Shown: positions 35,138-43,909, counted from the stretch's first letter. The stretch is DNA of 64,000 nt from Paenibacillus sp. FSL R7-0337 (GCF_037969875.1 NZ_CP150218.1:4898001-4962000), one strand, 5' to 3'. Notes: a model not told the origin generated them from the sequence alone. Program-made: numbers and translations.

Positions 35138-37138
35138 TTAAGCGAAAACTCCCGTAGTGAAAAATAAGCTGGCTGTGTCTATGATCAGTGCGATATTTCC
35201 ATTTCCCAGGATGGTAGCTCCTGATATATTCTCAGTCTTGCCCATGTAGGCGCCGAGCGATTTGATCACGATATCCTGATTGCCGATAAGCGTATCCACG
35301 GCCAGTGCCAGCCGCTTCTCGCCCCGCCCCACGATAATTAGCGGAATGGAAGCTGCGCTGCCGCCCGCGCCTGCGGGGAGCCGCAGGACATCCTGCAGCC
35401 AGACCACCGGTACGAGCTGGCCCCGTGCGGTAATGACATTCTGCCCCCGGACAGAGCTGATCTCCTCTGGAGTGACGCGGACAATCTCGGCCACGCTGCT
35501 CATGGGAATCACGAAGGTCGCTCCTCCGGCATGAACGAGCAGACCCCGGATGATGGCGAGTGTTAAGGGCAGGCGAATCCGGAAGCGGGTGCCTCTTCCC
35601 CGGGTGGTCTCAATATCGATCATGCCGTTAATCCGTTCAATGTCATTACGGACGATATCCATCCCGACTCCGCGGCCGGAAATATCACTGATTTGCTGAG
35701 CTGTGGAGAAGCCGGGCCGGAAAATAAGCCGCAGCGCTTCATCCTCAGTCATCCCGCCGGCCTCTTCTGCCGTAATGATACCCTTCCGCAGAGCAGACTC
35801 TGCAATCAGGGCGGAATCGATCCCGGCTCCGTCGTCCTCGATGACCAGGATGACCTGGTTGTCCTCGTGGGAGGCGGCGACGCGGACGGTTCCGGTCTCG
35901 CTTTTGCCGGACTTGCGGCGGATTTCAGGGGTCTCTATGCCGTGATCGACAGCATTGCGCAGCAGATGGATCAGCGGGTCGCCAAGCTCCTCAATGAGCG
36001 TCCGGTCCAGCTCCGTCTCCTTGCCTTCAAGGACCAGCTCAACCTGCTTGTCCAGGGAGCCGGACAAGTCCCGGACCATGCGGGGGAGGCGGCTCAGCAG
36101 CTGCTCTATCGGCAGCATCCGCACCTTAATCATGCTCTCCTGCAGCTCGCCTGTAATCATAGCCAGATGGTCAGCAAGCTGGCCGAGCTCCTCTGTCAGA
36201 TCATTGGTTCCGTATTGCTGGTGGAATCTGCGGTTCAGCAGATGGAACCGGGTCTGGTCGATGACCAGCTCACCCGCCAGGTTCATCAGCTTCTCCAGAC
36301 GCTCCACCTGGACGCGGATGGTTTGCGGCTTGGTTTTGTCAGCGGCAGACGGCGGGGATTCGGGTGCTTCCGGGAGCTCCCGGCTTCCAGTCTCTAGATG
36401 GGGCGGTCTCATGTATTCACCGGGACGCGGAGAATCGTTAAGCACTTCTTCTATGTAGATACGATCAACATCCATAATGGACAAGACCTCCTGACGGAGC
36501 TCTTCAATATTAATCTTGGGCGACAGCAGCCAGGAGGCCTCGTCAATCCGGCTGTCGTGGTGCTCTATCTCCTCCAGCTCCGGCTTCATGCGCAGGACCG
36601 CAGCGATACTCCGCAGCTTGGCATCGATCAGGTGAAGACGGGGCAGCTTCATCTCACAGCCGGGAGAGAGCCACACATGCACCCAGAACAACTGGAGGGG
36701 CATCTCGGCCTGGCTTGTCTGCACAGCGGGGGCCTTATCCTCTGGCTCCTGCTGCCCTTCCGCTGCGAATGTACTCAGCCGCTGAACCAGACCGGATACA
36801 TCTGTGGTCTCCTGATCCGTAGCCGCGATTTCGCTCTGTAGCGCGCGCATTCCATCCAGCGCTTCGAAGAACAGGCGGATCAGCTCCGGCGTGACCCTCC
36901 GTTCCCCGCCCCGCATCTGATGCAGCAGATGCTCCAGATGATGCGTGACTTCCTTTAGCCCGTTGTAGCCCATAGAGGCTGAGGAGCCTTTAAGGGTATG
37001 GGCCGCCCGGAAGAACTGCTGGATTCCGACTTCCGTCTCCCCGGCCTGCTCCAGCCTGAGCACCTCATCCTCGATCAACTGCAGCTGGTCCTCCAGCTCC
37101 TCCAGAAAAATCCCTCGGTATTCCGATAAATCAACCAT
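35138..37138 (-). CDS. cheA: Chemotaxis histidine kinase CheA
   Basis: 666 residues. Hpt domain with phospho-acceptor His47 in AAHTLKGSSAS. A middle region (about 110-260) is not a canonical P2. The dimerisation helices follow, then the HATPase (LLRNAVDHGIE, DDGAGID, GRGVGMDIV) and a C-terminal CheW-like regulatory domain. A complete kinase that passes phosphate to a CheY-type regulator. No CheY, CheB, CheR or CheC gene is in the window, so its output partner must be elsewhere. Confidence 0.94.
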   Translation of the reverse strand: MVDLSEYRGIFLEELEDQLQLIEDEVLRLEQAGETEVGIQQFFRAAHTLKGSSASMGYNGLKEVTHHLEHLLHQMRGGERRVTPELIRLFFEALDGMRALQSEIAATDQETTDVSGLVQRLSTFAAEGQQEPEDKAPAVQTSQAEMPLQLFWVHVWLSPGCEMKLPRLHLIDAKLRSIAAVLRMKPELEEIEHHDSRIDEASWLLSPKINIEELRQEVLSIMDVDRIYIEEVLNDSPRPGEYMRPPHLETGSRELPEAPESPPSAADKTKPQTIRVQVERLEKLMNLAGELVIDQTRFHLLNRRFHQQYGTNDLTEELGQLADHLAMITGELQESMIKVRMLPIEQLLSRLPRMVRDLSGSLDKQVELVLEGKETELDRTLIEELGDPLIHLLRNAVDHGIETPEIRRKSGKSETGTVRVAASHEDNQVILVIEDDGAGIDSALIAESALRKGIITAEEAGGMTEDEALRLIFRPGFSTAQQISDISGRGVGMDIVRNDIERINGMIDIETTRGRGTRFRIRLPLTLAIIRGLLVHAGGATFVIPMSSVAEIVRVTPEEISSVRGQNVITARGQLVPVVWLQDVLRLPAGAGGSAASIPLIIVGRGEKRLALAVDTLIGNQDIVIKSLGAYMGKTENISGATILGNGNIALIIDTASLFFTTGVFA

Positions 37139-37167
37139 AGTTCGCCTTCTCTCCGTGTAGCCTTTGT

Positions 37168-37596
37168 TTAGTCGCGCAGCAGGATCTCATCCAGCCTCAG
37201 AATGCCGACCAGCCCGGAAGAAGAGAAGCCTACTCCATTGAAGAAGGAACCGCTGATTCCGGCGATGCTGCCATTTGCGGGCTGAATATCGCTGAAGGTC
37301 GTCACTTTATTCACGTTGTCGACAATGACGCCGAGAGACTCCTCCTGGTGATGAACCACCAGAATGCGTGTATGCTTGGTATGGGCCACTTCCTCCATCT
37401 GGAGCAGCACTCTAAGGCTGAGCACTGGCACAATTTTACCCCTGAGGTTGATAATGCCCTTAACATAATGACGGCTGCTGGGGATCTCCGTTATTTCCTG
37501 CATTCTTATAATTTCATGGACATCTGAGATCGGGATCGCATAATGCTCGTGATCTACCCCGAATTCAACATATTGTTTCTGCAAAACGGTCTCCAT
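37168..37596 (-). CDS. cheW: Chemotaxis adaptor CheW
   Basis: 142 residues from the ATG at 37596, where CGGAGGG lies 6 bases upstream; a longer in-frame reading to 37737 lacks such a site. CheW core: EHYAIPISDVHEIIRM, YVKGIINLRGKIVPVLSL, ILVVHHQEESLGVIVDNV. It couples the receptor to CheA. First gene of a leftward three-gene operon. The region upstream of it (37597-37750) has no convincing promoter in the orientation seen; the left recombinase repeat lies 155 bases away. Confidence 0.92.
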   Translation of the reverse strand: METVLQKQYVEFGVDHEHYAIPISDVHEIIRMQEITEIPSSRHYVKGIINLRGKIVPVLSLRVLLQMEEVAHTKHTRILVVHHQEESLGVIVDNVNKVTTFSDIQPANGSIAGISGSFFNGVGFSSSGLVGILRLDEILLRD

Positions 37597-37750
37597 AGTT
37601 ACCCTCCGGCTTCTCATATTACTTGGCTGGCCCGCAGCTGCTACTCTGTCTCCGTCTCCCTCCTGAGTTCTTCGCATTACCTTCTGCTGATCTTGCATGT
37701 TCCGGTCTTTAGCCATCCCTGTGTGATAATGGGACAAAATACCACAAAAA

Positions 37751-37775
37751 TGTCGTACAATATCTCTTATGCGAC
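37751..37775 (+). repeat. Left 25-bp inverted repeat, recombinase core-like site
   Basis: The site is a T followed by arm GTCGTACAA, 6-base spacer TATCTC and arm TTATGCGAC. The arms are themselves imperfect inverted repeats (7 of 9 match), the form of a tyrosine recombinase core site. It is identical, inverted, to 38935-38959. Confidence 0.85.
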
Positions 37776-37806
37776 ATGTCTAATCCTGAGGAGTGATGAA
37801 AAAAGA

Positions 37807-38766
37807 ATGAGTCAGACCGAATTTAGCCGTACGGCGCTCAGCTTGGTGTACCCGGAAGAGGGCTATCTAAGCGATGATCAGATTGTTCAGATGTTTATGG
37901 CTACCTGCTGTACGAATGTTAATACAGGTCGGAATTATAAGCGCGCGATTGCTGATTTCCGCAGATTTATTGCAGGCACCTCCTTACGGGCAGTTAGCTG
38001 GAGGGAGATTGAGGCGTATAAGATTTTCCTGACGCAGGGGGGCTACAGCTATCAGAGGCAGCTGGCACCGGCAAGCATAGCGGCATTCCTTGCGCCGTTG
38101 AAGTCTTTTTATAAATGGGGAAGTGATCAGCATATCGGGATCTTTGCAGTGAATCCGACCTCCTCGGTGCGCATCCCCAAAATAACCGTGACCAGCCGCA
38201 AGAACTTCCTGACCAAACGGGAGGTGGGAGAATTACTGGATGTATTGGAGAAGCAAGGACTGCGCAACTATCTGATCGGGCTGACGCTGGTAGTACTGGG
38301 TCTGCGGGTATCGGAGCTGACGGCGATGAAGTGGGGGGACTTCCATAATGATCTGCTGGAGACCTCGGTCTGGCTGACCGTGGAGAACGGCAAGGGGAGC
38401 AAGCTCAGAGAAATCAAGGTTCCGCCGACCCTCTGGCAGCTGTACTCCAAGTTGTCTGAGACCCTGCCAAGGAAGGAAGAGGTCACCCCGGAGCAGAGGA
38501 TGTTTCCGTTATCTTCACGGCAGGTGGAACGGATTATTAAGAACGCCGGAGCTGCCAGTACGATTGAGAAAAAACTGACGCCGCACTGGCTGCGCCATAC
38601 GAATGCCACACTGGCCTTGCTCCAGGGAGCGTCACTTCAGCAGGTTCAGGAATCGCTGGGGCATTCCCACATCAATACCACCCAGCGGTATCTCCATACC
38701 GTTCAACAGATTCAAAAGGCTGCCCCGGATTTTGTAGAGGACAGCCTGCGCACGTTCATTCAATAG
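37807..38766 (+). CDS. Tyrosine recombinase (phage-integrase/Xer-like)
   Basis: 319 residues. The N-terminal SAM-like core-binding domain spans about 20-115. The catalytic domain has the full set: Arg167 (LGLRVSEL), Lys196/199 (NGKGSK), His260 and Arg263 (HWLRHTNA), His286 (LGHSHINTT) and nucleophile Tyr295 (QRYLH). Active by sequence. The ATG at 37807 has an AGGAG site rather far upstream (13 bases). The gene is the sole occupant of a segment bounded by 25-bp inverted repeats, which suggests it recombines them. It differs from XerC/XerD in context: no neighbouring cell-division or codY-type genes. Confidence 0.92.
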   Translation: MSQTEFSRTALSLVYPEEGYLSDDQIVQMFMATCCTNVNTGRNYKRAIADFRRFIAGTSLRAVSWREIEAYKIFLTQGGYSYQRQLAPASIAAFLAPLKSFYKWGSDQHIGIFAVNPTSSVRIPKITVTSRKNFLTKREVGELLDVLEKQGLRNYLIGLTLVVLGLRVSELTAMKWGDFHNDLLETSVWLTVENGKGSKLREIKVPPTLWQLYSKLSETLPRKEEVTPEQRMFPLSSRQVERIIKNAGAASTIEKKLTPHWLRHTNATLALLQGASLQQVQESLGHSHINTTQRYLHTVQQIQKAAPDFVEDSLRTFIQ

Positions 38767-38843
38767 ATTAGATTCGACAAAAATTGCAGAGACACGAATT
38801 GAACATCGTTGTGGAAACAGAGGGGTTGGTCCGGCGAAGTTTC

Positions 38844-38872
38844 TATACAGAAGTTAGGAAATGACCTATAAT
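38844..38872 (+). promoter_or_regulatory. Outward promoter inside the invertible segment
   Basis: TATACA (38844-38849), 17-base spacer, TATAAT (38867-38872). It points rightward through the right repeat. As sequenced it runs into a terminator at 39069-39093; if the segment flipped it would point toward cheW. Confidence 0.6.
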
Positions 38873-38934
38873 AAACGCATTGCTGTTTGATTATGCGTAA
38901 GTATGCATAGTTTCTCTTGTTTCGCTCCAAAAAA

Positions 38935-38959
38935 GTCGCATAAGAGATATTGTACGACA
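38935..38959 (-). repeat. Right 25-bp inverted repeat, recombinase core-like site
   Basis: Exact reverse complement of 37751-37775 over all 25 bases; flanks differ immediately on both sides, so the identity is limited to the site. Confidence 0.85.
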
Positions 38960-39068
38960 AAAAACGTCAAAGTATACATACTGACTTAGCTTCATATGGT
39001 ATTTGCATTCAAATCCGGGACTTGTGCCGTAAATCCTGCGTATGCTCCTATAAATAAAGTCCAACCAA

Positions 39069-39093
39069 CCCCGCCCATGTGCGGGGTTTTTTT
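39069..39093 (+). terminator. Terminator between the invertible segment and the ABC operon
   Basis: CCCCGC (39069-39074) pairs with GCGGGG (39081-39086), then seven T. It would stop transcripts leaving the segment to the right after about 215 nt. Confidence 0.85.
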
Positions 39094-39120
39094 GTGAATA
39101 AAAATAGCCGAGGTTTTCTA

Positions 39121-39171
39121 TTGACAGTGAAAAGCACAGGTCATATACTGTGTATATAGATATATACAGTA
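39121..39171 (+). promoter_or_regulatory. SigA promoter with palindromic operator for the YtrA-type ABC operon
   Basis: TTGACA (39121-39126), 17-base spacer, TATACT (39144-39149). A dyad at 39146-39171 (outer arms TACTGT and ACAGTA, 11 of 13 positions symmetrical) overlaps the -10 and start site. The GntR/YtrA regulator encoded in the operon is the natural ligand, giving autorepression. Confidence 0.75.
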
Positions 39172-39252
39172 AGCACACATAGATACACACTGAAGTTAAG
39201 CAGATCTGGCGGCTTCTGCCGCTCAAAGAAGAATAAAGCGAGGTTAAAGGTT

Positions 39253-39981
39253 ATGACGACGTTAAAGCAAGCATGGGTCATCGTACGCAGCGAATTCCAC
39301 GGTGACCGCTGGAAGCTGCTGTGGGCACTGCTGTTCTCGCTCCTGATCATGGGATATTTTGCTGCGCTGTCAGGAATGGTCATCGACGATACGTTAACAG
39401 GACATGACAAGCAGCTGCTCAGCGATGTTCTGATGGTTACGATGATGCTTATGCTCACGATCACCTTTTCCCGGCGGAACATGAAGTATATCTCGGAGGA
39501 TACCTATACCCGGATGCTGGGGTATATGCGGGCGTTGCCGGTGCCTGTAGCTGCTGTTCTCTGTAAAAGAAAGCTGGATACCCTGTTCGCCGTTGTCATG
39601 AACGGCACGCTGTACTTCAGCCTGATCTATCTGTTCAGCCCGGGAATACGCGCGGAATTGCCGCCTGCTTCGTATCTGGCTTTTGCCTTTACCTGGATCG
39701 CTTACAGTCTAATTGTCGCAGGCATTTACATTATCATCGAGTTCTCGGTCAGCGGCGTCATGTACTTCTGGATCATCTCATCCGTTATGCTGCTGGCGGT
39801 GGGCGTGTCAGGATTAGTCTACCTGACGGGAGGCAATATTCTGCTCGCTACGGTCGCTGCCTCCAGGTCATGGGGGCTGGGCTCTCCGCTGATGTGGGGT
39901 GCACTTGCAGCGGGTGTTCTATCCATGCAGCTATTCTGCAAGTGGACGATTTACCGGCTGAAGAGCCGTGATCTCGTATGA
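39253..39981 (+). CDS. ABC transporter membrane protein (ABC-2/YtrC-like)
   Basis: 242 residues with six hydrophobic helices (first about 22-44, last about 205-230). No nucleotide site. Its place in an operon with a YtrA-type regulator and an ATPase of YtrB character makes it the likely permease partner. The substrate is unknown; related operons respond to cell-wall antibiotics. Confidence 0.75.
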   Translation: MTTLKQAWVIVRSEFHGDRWKLLWALLFSLLIMGYFAALSGMVIDDTLTGHDKQLLSDVLMVTMMLMLTITFSRRNMKYISEDTYTRMLGYMRALPVPVAAVLCKRKLDTLFAVVMNGTLYFSLIYLFSPGIRAELPPASYLAFAFTWIAYSLIVAGIYIIIEFSVSGVMYFWIISSVMLLAVGVSGLVYLTGGNILLATVAASRSWGLGSPLMWGALAAGVLSMQLFCKWTIYRLKSRDLV

Positions 39982-40030
39982 GACGGGGCAAGGCGTTCAT
40001 CCGGGGGCCGGGCCTGGAAGGCAGGTGTAA

Positions 40031-40444
40031 ATGATGTGGATACCTATACAAATTAATGAGAACAGCGCAGAGCCGCTGTATCATCAGATTGAGACGCAGC
40101 TCAGATCGCTGATTATCTCAGGTGCGATTACAGAAGGGACGCTGCTCCCTTCCATCCGCGAATTCGCGGGTGACCTGAAGTGCAGTGTCATTACGGTCCG
40201 CCGCGTCTATCAGGATCTCGAGAACGAAGGCTTGCTGCGGACCCGGCAGGGGACGGGCACCTTCGTATCCCATATCGGGACCGGAGCCATGGAGGACTAT
40301 AAGCAGGAGACCATCCGCAAGGCGCTGGAGAGCGCCGTGGAGGCGGGACTGTCCGTCCAATGCAGCGAAGAGGAACTGACCAGGCTGTTCACAGAGATTG
40401 TGAAGAGCAAATACGGGAAGCAGGCAGAAAGAGGGGGAAGCTGA
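40031..40444 (+). CDS. GntR family regulator, YtrA subfamily
   Basis: 137 residues. The winged helix occupies about 10-78 (PLYHQIETQLRSLIISG, LPSIREFAGDLKCSVITVRRVYQDLENEGLL, GTGTFVSH), followed only by two short helices. This short form defines YtrA regulators of ABC operons. It probably represses the promoter at 39121-39171. It overlaps the next start by one base. Confidence 0.9.
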   Translation: MMWIPIQINENSAEPLYHQIETQLRSLIISGAITEGTLLPSIREFAGDLKCSVITVRRVYQDLENEGLLRTRQGTGTFVSHIGTGAMEDYKQETIRKALESAVEAGLSVQCSEEELTRLFTEIVKSKYGKQAERGGS

Positions 40445-41373
40445 TGGGGCAGCAAGCTATAGAACTGCGGGATGTTTGCAAGAAGCGGCGGAACAAAACC
40501 ATCGGGCCGATGAATCTCCGGCTGCCGCAAGGATATATTACAGCGCTGGTGGGCCAGAACGGCGCGGGCAAAAGCACGCTGCTGAATATGCTCCTGCAGC
40601 TGATTTTGCCGGATGAAGGGGAGATCCGCTGGTATGAAGAGGCTTACCGCGGTGTACTGCCGATGGAGCTCCGCCAGACCATCTCTTACGTGCCGGAGAT
40701 GCCCCAGCCAGAGGAGAACTTCTGGACACCCGGTGAGGCGGCGGCTTTCCGCAGCCACTGGTATCCTTCCTGGGACCAGAGCTATTTCGAGGAGCTGATC
40801 CAGAGGTTTGAAGTGCCAGAGAATGCCAGACTGGGTAAAATGTCTAAGGGTGAGCGCCGCAAGTTCGAGCTTGCGGCGGCCCTTGCGGCGAAGCCCCTGC
40901 TGCTGCTGCTGGATGAGCCTTCTTCGGGCCTGGACCCTTTTGCCTGGAAGACTATGATTGATACGCTGCAGAACTACATGGAGGAGCACGAGGCGACGAT
41001 TGTCATCTCGACCCATATTGTGGATGAGGTGCGGCGGCTGGCCGATTACATCGTGCTGATGCATCAGGGGCAGCTGCTGGGAATGGCCGAGAAGGACAGT
41101 CTATTCGGCTCTTGGGCTGAGCTGTGGGTTCAAATTGAAGACGAGCAGGACCTGCAGGCACTCGCAGCCGAGCTGCCACAAGCGCTGGAGCTGAAGCTCG
41201 AGACGCCGGGTGTGGCTTCCTTTTTAACCCAACAAATTTATCTGTATGAGAAACGCATCCACGATTTGGGCGTAAAGGTACTCAAGAGCCGCAGCCTGGA
41301 GCTGGATGAAATCCTAAGCTTATGGACCCGGGGACATCGTCCGGTTCTGATCGACCAGAAGAGAGGGGAATAA
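40444..41373 (+). CDS. ABC transporter ATP-binding protein (YtrB-like)
   Basis: 309 residues from ATG 40444 (AGGGGGAAGCTG upstream). Walker A is GQNGAGKST and Walker B LLLLDEPSSGLDP. The signature is MSKGE rather than LSGGQ, as is common in YtrB-like proteins. The His switch lies in VISTHIVDE. The C-terminal ~90 residues are a regulatory extension. It probably energises the membrane protein at 39253. Confidence 0.9.
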   Translation: MGQQAIELRDVCKKRRNKTIGPMNLRLPQGYITALVGQNGAGKSTLLNMLLQLILPDEGEIRWYEEAYRGVLPMELRQTISYVPEMPQPEENFWTPGEAAAFRSHWYPSWDQSYFEELIQRFEVPENARLGKMSKGERRKFELAAALAAKPLLLLLDEPSSGLDPFAWKTMIDTLQNYMEEHEATIVISTHIVDEVRRLADYIVLMHQGQLLGMAEKDSLFGSWAELWVQIEDEQDLQALAAELPQALELKLETPGVASFLTQQIYLYEKRIHDLGVKVLKSRSLELDEILSLWTRGHRPVLIDQKRGE

Positions 41374-41375
41374 GA

Positions 41376-42278
41376 ATGGAAGCATTGCAGTTGAAGCAGG
41401 TAGTGAAGCAGTACGGTGAGAAGACAGCCGTCAACGGAATCAGTCTAAAGGTGGAGCAAGGCGAGATTTACGGTCTGCTGGGTGCCAACGGCGCCGGCAA
41501 AACAACGACTATGCGCATGGTGCTCGGCCTGATCTATCCCGACGAAGGGAGCATCCTGTATAACGGCAAGCCGTATAGTAAGGAGCTTCAGCATCTGATG
41601 GGCTATCTGCCGGAAGAACGGGGACTGTATCCGAAGGTCAAAGTAAGCGATCAGATTATCTATCTGGCGCAGCTGCGCGGGATGTCCGCCAGTGAAGCGG
41701 ATAAGAGCCTGAAGTACTGGCTGGAGCGCTTCGATGTTCCGGAATATTACAATAAGAAGATTGAAGAGCTGTCCAAGGGTAATCAGCAGAAGATGGGCTT
41801 CGTCGCCGCTGTGGTCCATAAGCCGAAGATTCTGATCCTGGATGAAGCCTTCAGCGGCCTCGATCCGGTCAATGTGGAGCTGCTCAAGGATACAGTCAGA
41901 GAGATGCGGGATCTGGGAACGAGTATTCTGTTCTCCACGCACCGCATGGAGCATGTTGAGGAATTATGCCGCAATATCACGATTCTTGACCGTTCGAACA
42001 CCGTAGTTCAGGGAGATATCCGCGAGATCAAGAAGGGGTATCCGCGGGAAGAGGTTGTACTGCGCACCGCCGGGGAAGTGAACGGACTTACCGAGATTGC
42101 CGGAGTTACCGGAGTGCAGCGGCAAGAGCGCGGGTATGTGTTATCCATCAATGACCTGGGAGCGGCGCAGCGCATATTGCAGCTGGCTGTGGCTCAAGGC
42201 GAGGTCGAGCATTTCGAGATTAAGGAACCGACGCTAAACCAAATCTTTATCAGAGCGGTGGGTGAATCCAATGAATAA
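41376..42278 (+). CDS. ABC transporter ATP-binding protein (NatA-like)
   Basis: 300 residues. Walker A is GANGAGKTTT, signature LSKGN, Walker B ILILDEAFSGLDP. The Ala-Phe of DEAFSGLDP is seen in NatA-type exporters. It starts 2 bases after the previous stop and overlaps the next gene by 8 bases. With the following NatB-like permease it should form an ABC-2 exporter, in B. subtilis a sodium extruder; substrate here unknown. Confidence 0.9.
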   Translation: MEALQLKQVVKQYGEKTAVNGISLKVEQGEIYGLLGANGAGKTTTMRMVLGLIYPDEGSILYNGKPYSKELQHLMGYLPEERGLYPKVKVSDQIIYLAQLRGMSASEADKSLKYWLERFDVPEYYNKKIEELSKGNQQKMGFVAAVVHKPKILILDEAFSGLDPVNVELLKDTVREMRDLGTSILFSTHRMEHVEELCRNITILDRSNTVVQGDIREIKKGYPREEVVLRTAGEVNGLTEIAGVTGVQRQERGYVLSINDLGAAQRILQLAVAQGEVEHFEIKEPTLNQIFIRAVGESNE

Positions 42279-43560
42279 AATGGCAACCATTATCGGCTTC
42301 ACATTCAAGAACAAGGTAAGAACGAAATCCTTCATGATTACGACCCTGATTCTGGTGCTTCTGCTTAGCATTGGGATGAATATTCCTTATCTAATCAAAG
42401 TGTTCAAGGGAGAAGACGGTGCCAAGGACGCGACACAGATCGGAATAGTTGCCACGCAGGGCTTCCGGCCCGCCGAGCTGCTGCTCGCTTATACTCCGCC
42501 GGCTGAAGCAGACGATAAAGTCGTATTTACCGCTTATCCTTCCGCTGAGGATGCTGCGCTGAAGCAGGGGCTGGAGGATGAGAAGATTGAGGGGTATCTT
42601 ACTTTTGCCGATAAGGGCAGTGTAGGGGTGCCACCGGTTACGTATCACAGCAAAGACGGAGACATCAGCAGCCAGCTGAGAACGAATCTGCAAGCGGCTC
42701 TACAGCAGGTGAATACCGGGCTGATTGTCGGCGACAAGCTGACCGAGAGCCAGGTGGCGGCAATCTTCGCTCCAGTCTCCATCGGTACAGAGCAGCTCAG
42801 TTCCAGCGGAGCAGTGGATGGCTCAGATCAGGATCAAGCGAAGCCTGTTATCAATTATGTAGTAGTCTATGTTCTGCTGATGCTGTTCTTCATGTCAGTC
42901 ATGATGACCGGGAATATGATCTCAGCCGAGATTACCTCGGAGAAAAGCTCGCGCATTATGGAGATTCTCATCACCAGCGCCTCGCCTTTAACCCAAATGT
43001 TCGGCAAGGTGATCGGAATCTTCCTTGTCGGACTGATGCAGATCGCGATTATCTCGGCTGCCATCGCCGTCAACCTGATGCTGCCGCACAATTCGAGTAT
43101 CCTGAGTGATTTCAATATGGATCTGGGCCAGCTGAATGCCGGAATTCTCGTCTATGGATTCATCCTGTATATCCTGGGCTACTTCCTGTACGCCCTGATG
43201 TATGCCGCTGTCGGTTCAATTGTCAGCCGGACAGAGGATCTGGGACAGGCCGTGATGCCGGTCATGATGCTGGGCTTCGTCAGCTTCTATCTGCCGCTGT
43301 TCAGTATCTCGAACCCGGACACTCTGCTGGTTAAGGTCGCGAGCTTCGTGCCATTCACCTCTTCGCTCAGCCTGCTGCTGCGCATCGGGGTCGGACATGT
43401 GGCCTTCTGGGAGATCATGGTCTCGCTGGCGATCCTGCTGGCTACAACCTTCCTCTTCGGCTGGCTCGCCGCCAAGATCTACCGCACCGGCGTCCTGATG
43501 TACGGCAAGCGCCCTAGCATCAAGGAGATCAGAAAAGCGATGAAGGCTTATAAAATCTAA
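42271..43560 (+). CDS. ABC-2 type permease (NatB-like)
   Basis: 429 residues from the ATG at 42271. One N-terminal helix (about 20-40), a large extracytoplasmic domain (about 45-195), then about five helices in the C-terminal half. MTGNMISAEITSEKSSRIMEILITSASP is the family segment. It pairs with the preceding NatA-like ATPase. Confidence 0.9.
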   Translation: MNKMATIIGFTFKNKVRTKSFMITTLILVLLLSIGMNIPYLIKVFKGEDGAKDATQIGIVATQGFRPAELLLAYTPPAEADDKVVFTAYPSAEDAALKQGLEDEKIEGYLTFADKGSVGVPPVTYHSKDGDISSQLRTNLQAALQQVNTGLIVGDKLTESQVAAIFAPVSIGTEQLSSSGAVDGSDQDQAKPVINYVVVYVLLMLFFMSVMMTGNMISAEITSEKSSRIMEILITSASPLTQMFGKVIGIFLVGLMQIAIISAAIAVNLMLPHNSSILSDFNMDLGQLNAGILVYGFILYILGYFLYALMYAAVGSIVSRTEDLGQAVMPVMMLGFVSFYLPLFSISNPDTLLVKVASFVPFTSSLSLLLRIGVGHVAFWEIMVSLAILLATTFLFGWLAAKIYRTGVLMYGKRPSIKEIRKAMKAYKI

Positions 43561-43600
43561 GATTGTATACAAAATAAAAACCTGCTAAGGAGTGTCTAAC

Positions 43601-43801
43601 ATGATTAAAAAACAATTCAAAAACCAACAGGTATCGACGCTGTTCCTGGCCTCACTTGCAGCCATTGCTGCCAGCCAAGTGATTCAGCCTAACGCAAGCA
43701 ACGTGACGGATTTCTCGCAAGGATTGCTGTTAGGCATGGGCCTTGTAGGGATGATGATGACGATTGTGACCCTGGGTAAATCTAAGAAACGTAGCGAATA
43801 A
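43601..43801 (+). CDS. Small two-helix membrane protein
   Basis: 66 residues from ATG 43601 (AAGGAG 8 bases upstream). Basic N-terminus, two hydrophobic segments (about 13-29 and 43-58) and a Lys/Arg-rich tail KSKKRSE. It ends the ABC operon just before a terminator. A protein of the same plan is encoded at 51087. Function unknown; perhaps a small accessory of the transporter. Confidence 0.72.
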   Translation: MIKKQFKNQQVSTLFLASLAAIAASQVIQPNASNVTDFSQGLLLGMGLVGMMMTIVTLGKSKKRSE

Positions 43802-43823
43802 GACGAAGTTGCAGCTAATACCA

Positions 43824-43855
43824 AGCTCATCCGTGATTACGGGTGGGCTTTTTTT
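43824..43855 (+). terminator. Terminator of the ABC operon
   Basis: AGCTCATCCGT (43824-43834) pairs, with G-T wobbles, with ACGGGTGGGCT (43839-43849), then seven T. Confidence 0.78.
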
Positions 43856-43909
43856 GAAATACAAGAAATTATATGTTTCACACGATAACTTATCCTTCTA
43901 TTTCTCGCT

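Larger units (their letters stand above)
37776..38934. mobile_element. Candidate invertible segment carrying its own tyrosine recombinase
   Basis: A 1,159-bp segment lies between perfect 25-bp inverted repeats and contains the recombinase gene plus a 168-bp tail with an outward promoter. Recombination between inverted core sites would flip the segment. No transposase, no direct target duplication and no other cargo are seen. Alternative: the repeats are ends of a small mobile element. Confidence 0.65.

Noticed and set aside
37597..37737. Longer cheW start at 37737
   Set aside because: The ATG at 37596 has a strong ribosome-binding site and begins the CheW domain.
37543..37806. Extending the recombinase start upstream through the left repeat
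   Set aside because: The extension overlaps cheW's start region and the inverted repeat; the ATG at 37807 gives a normal length.
37751..38959. Insertion sequence
   Set aside because: The enzyme is a tyrosine recombinase, not a DDE transposase, and the bases flanking the repeats show no target duplication.
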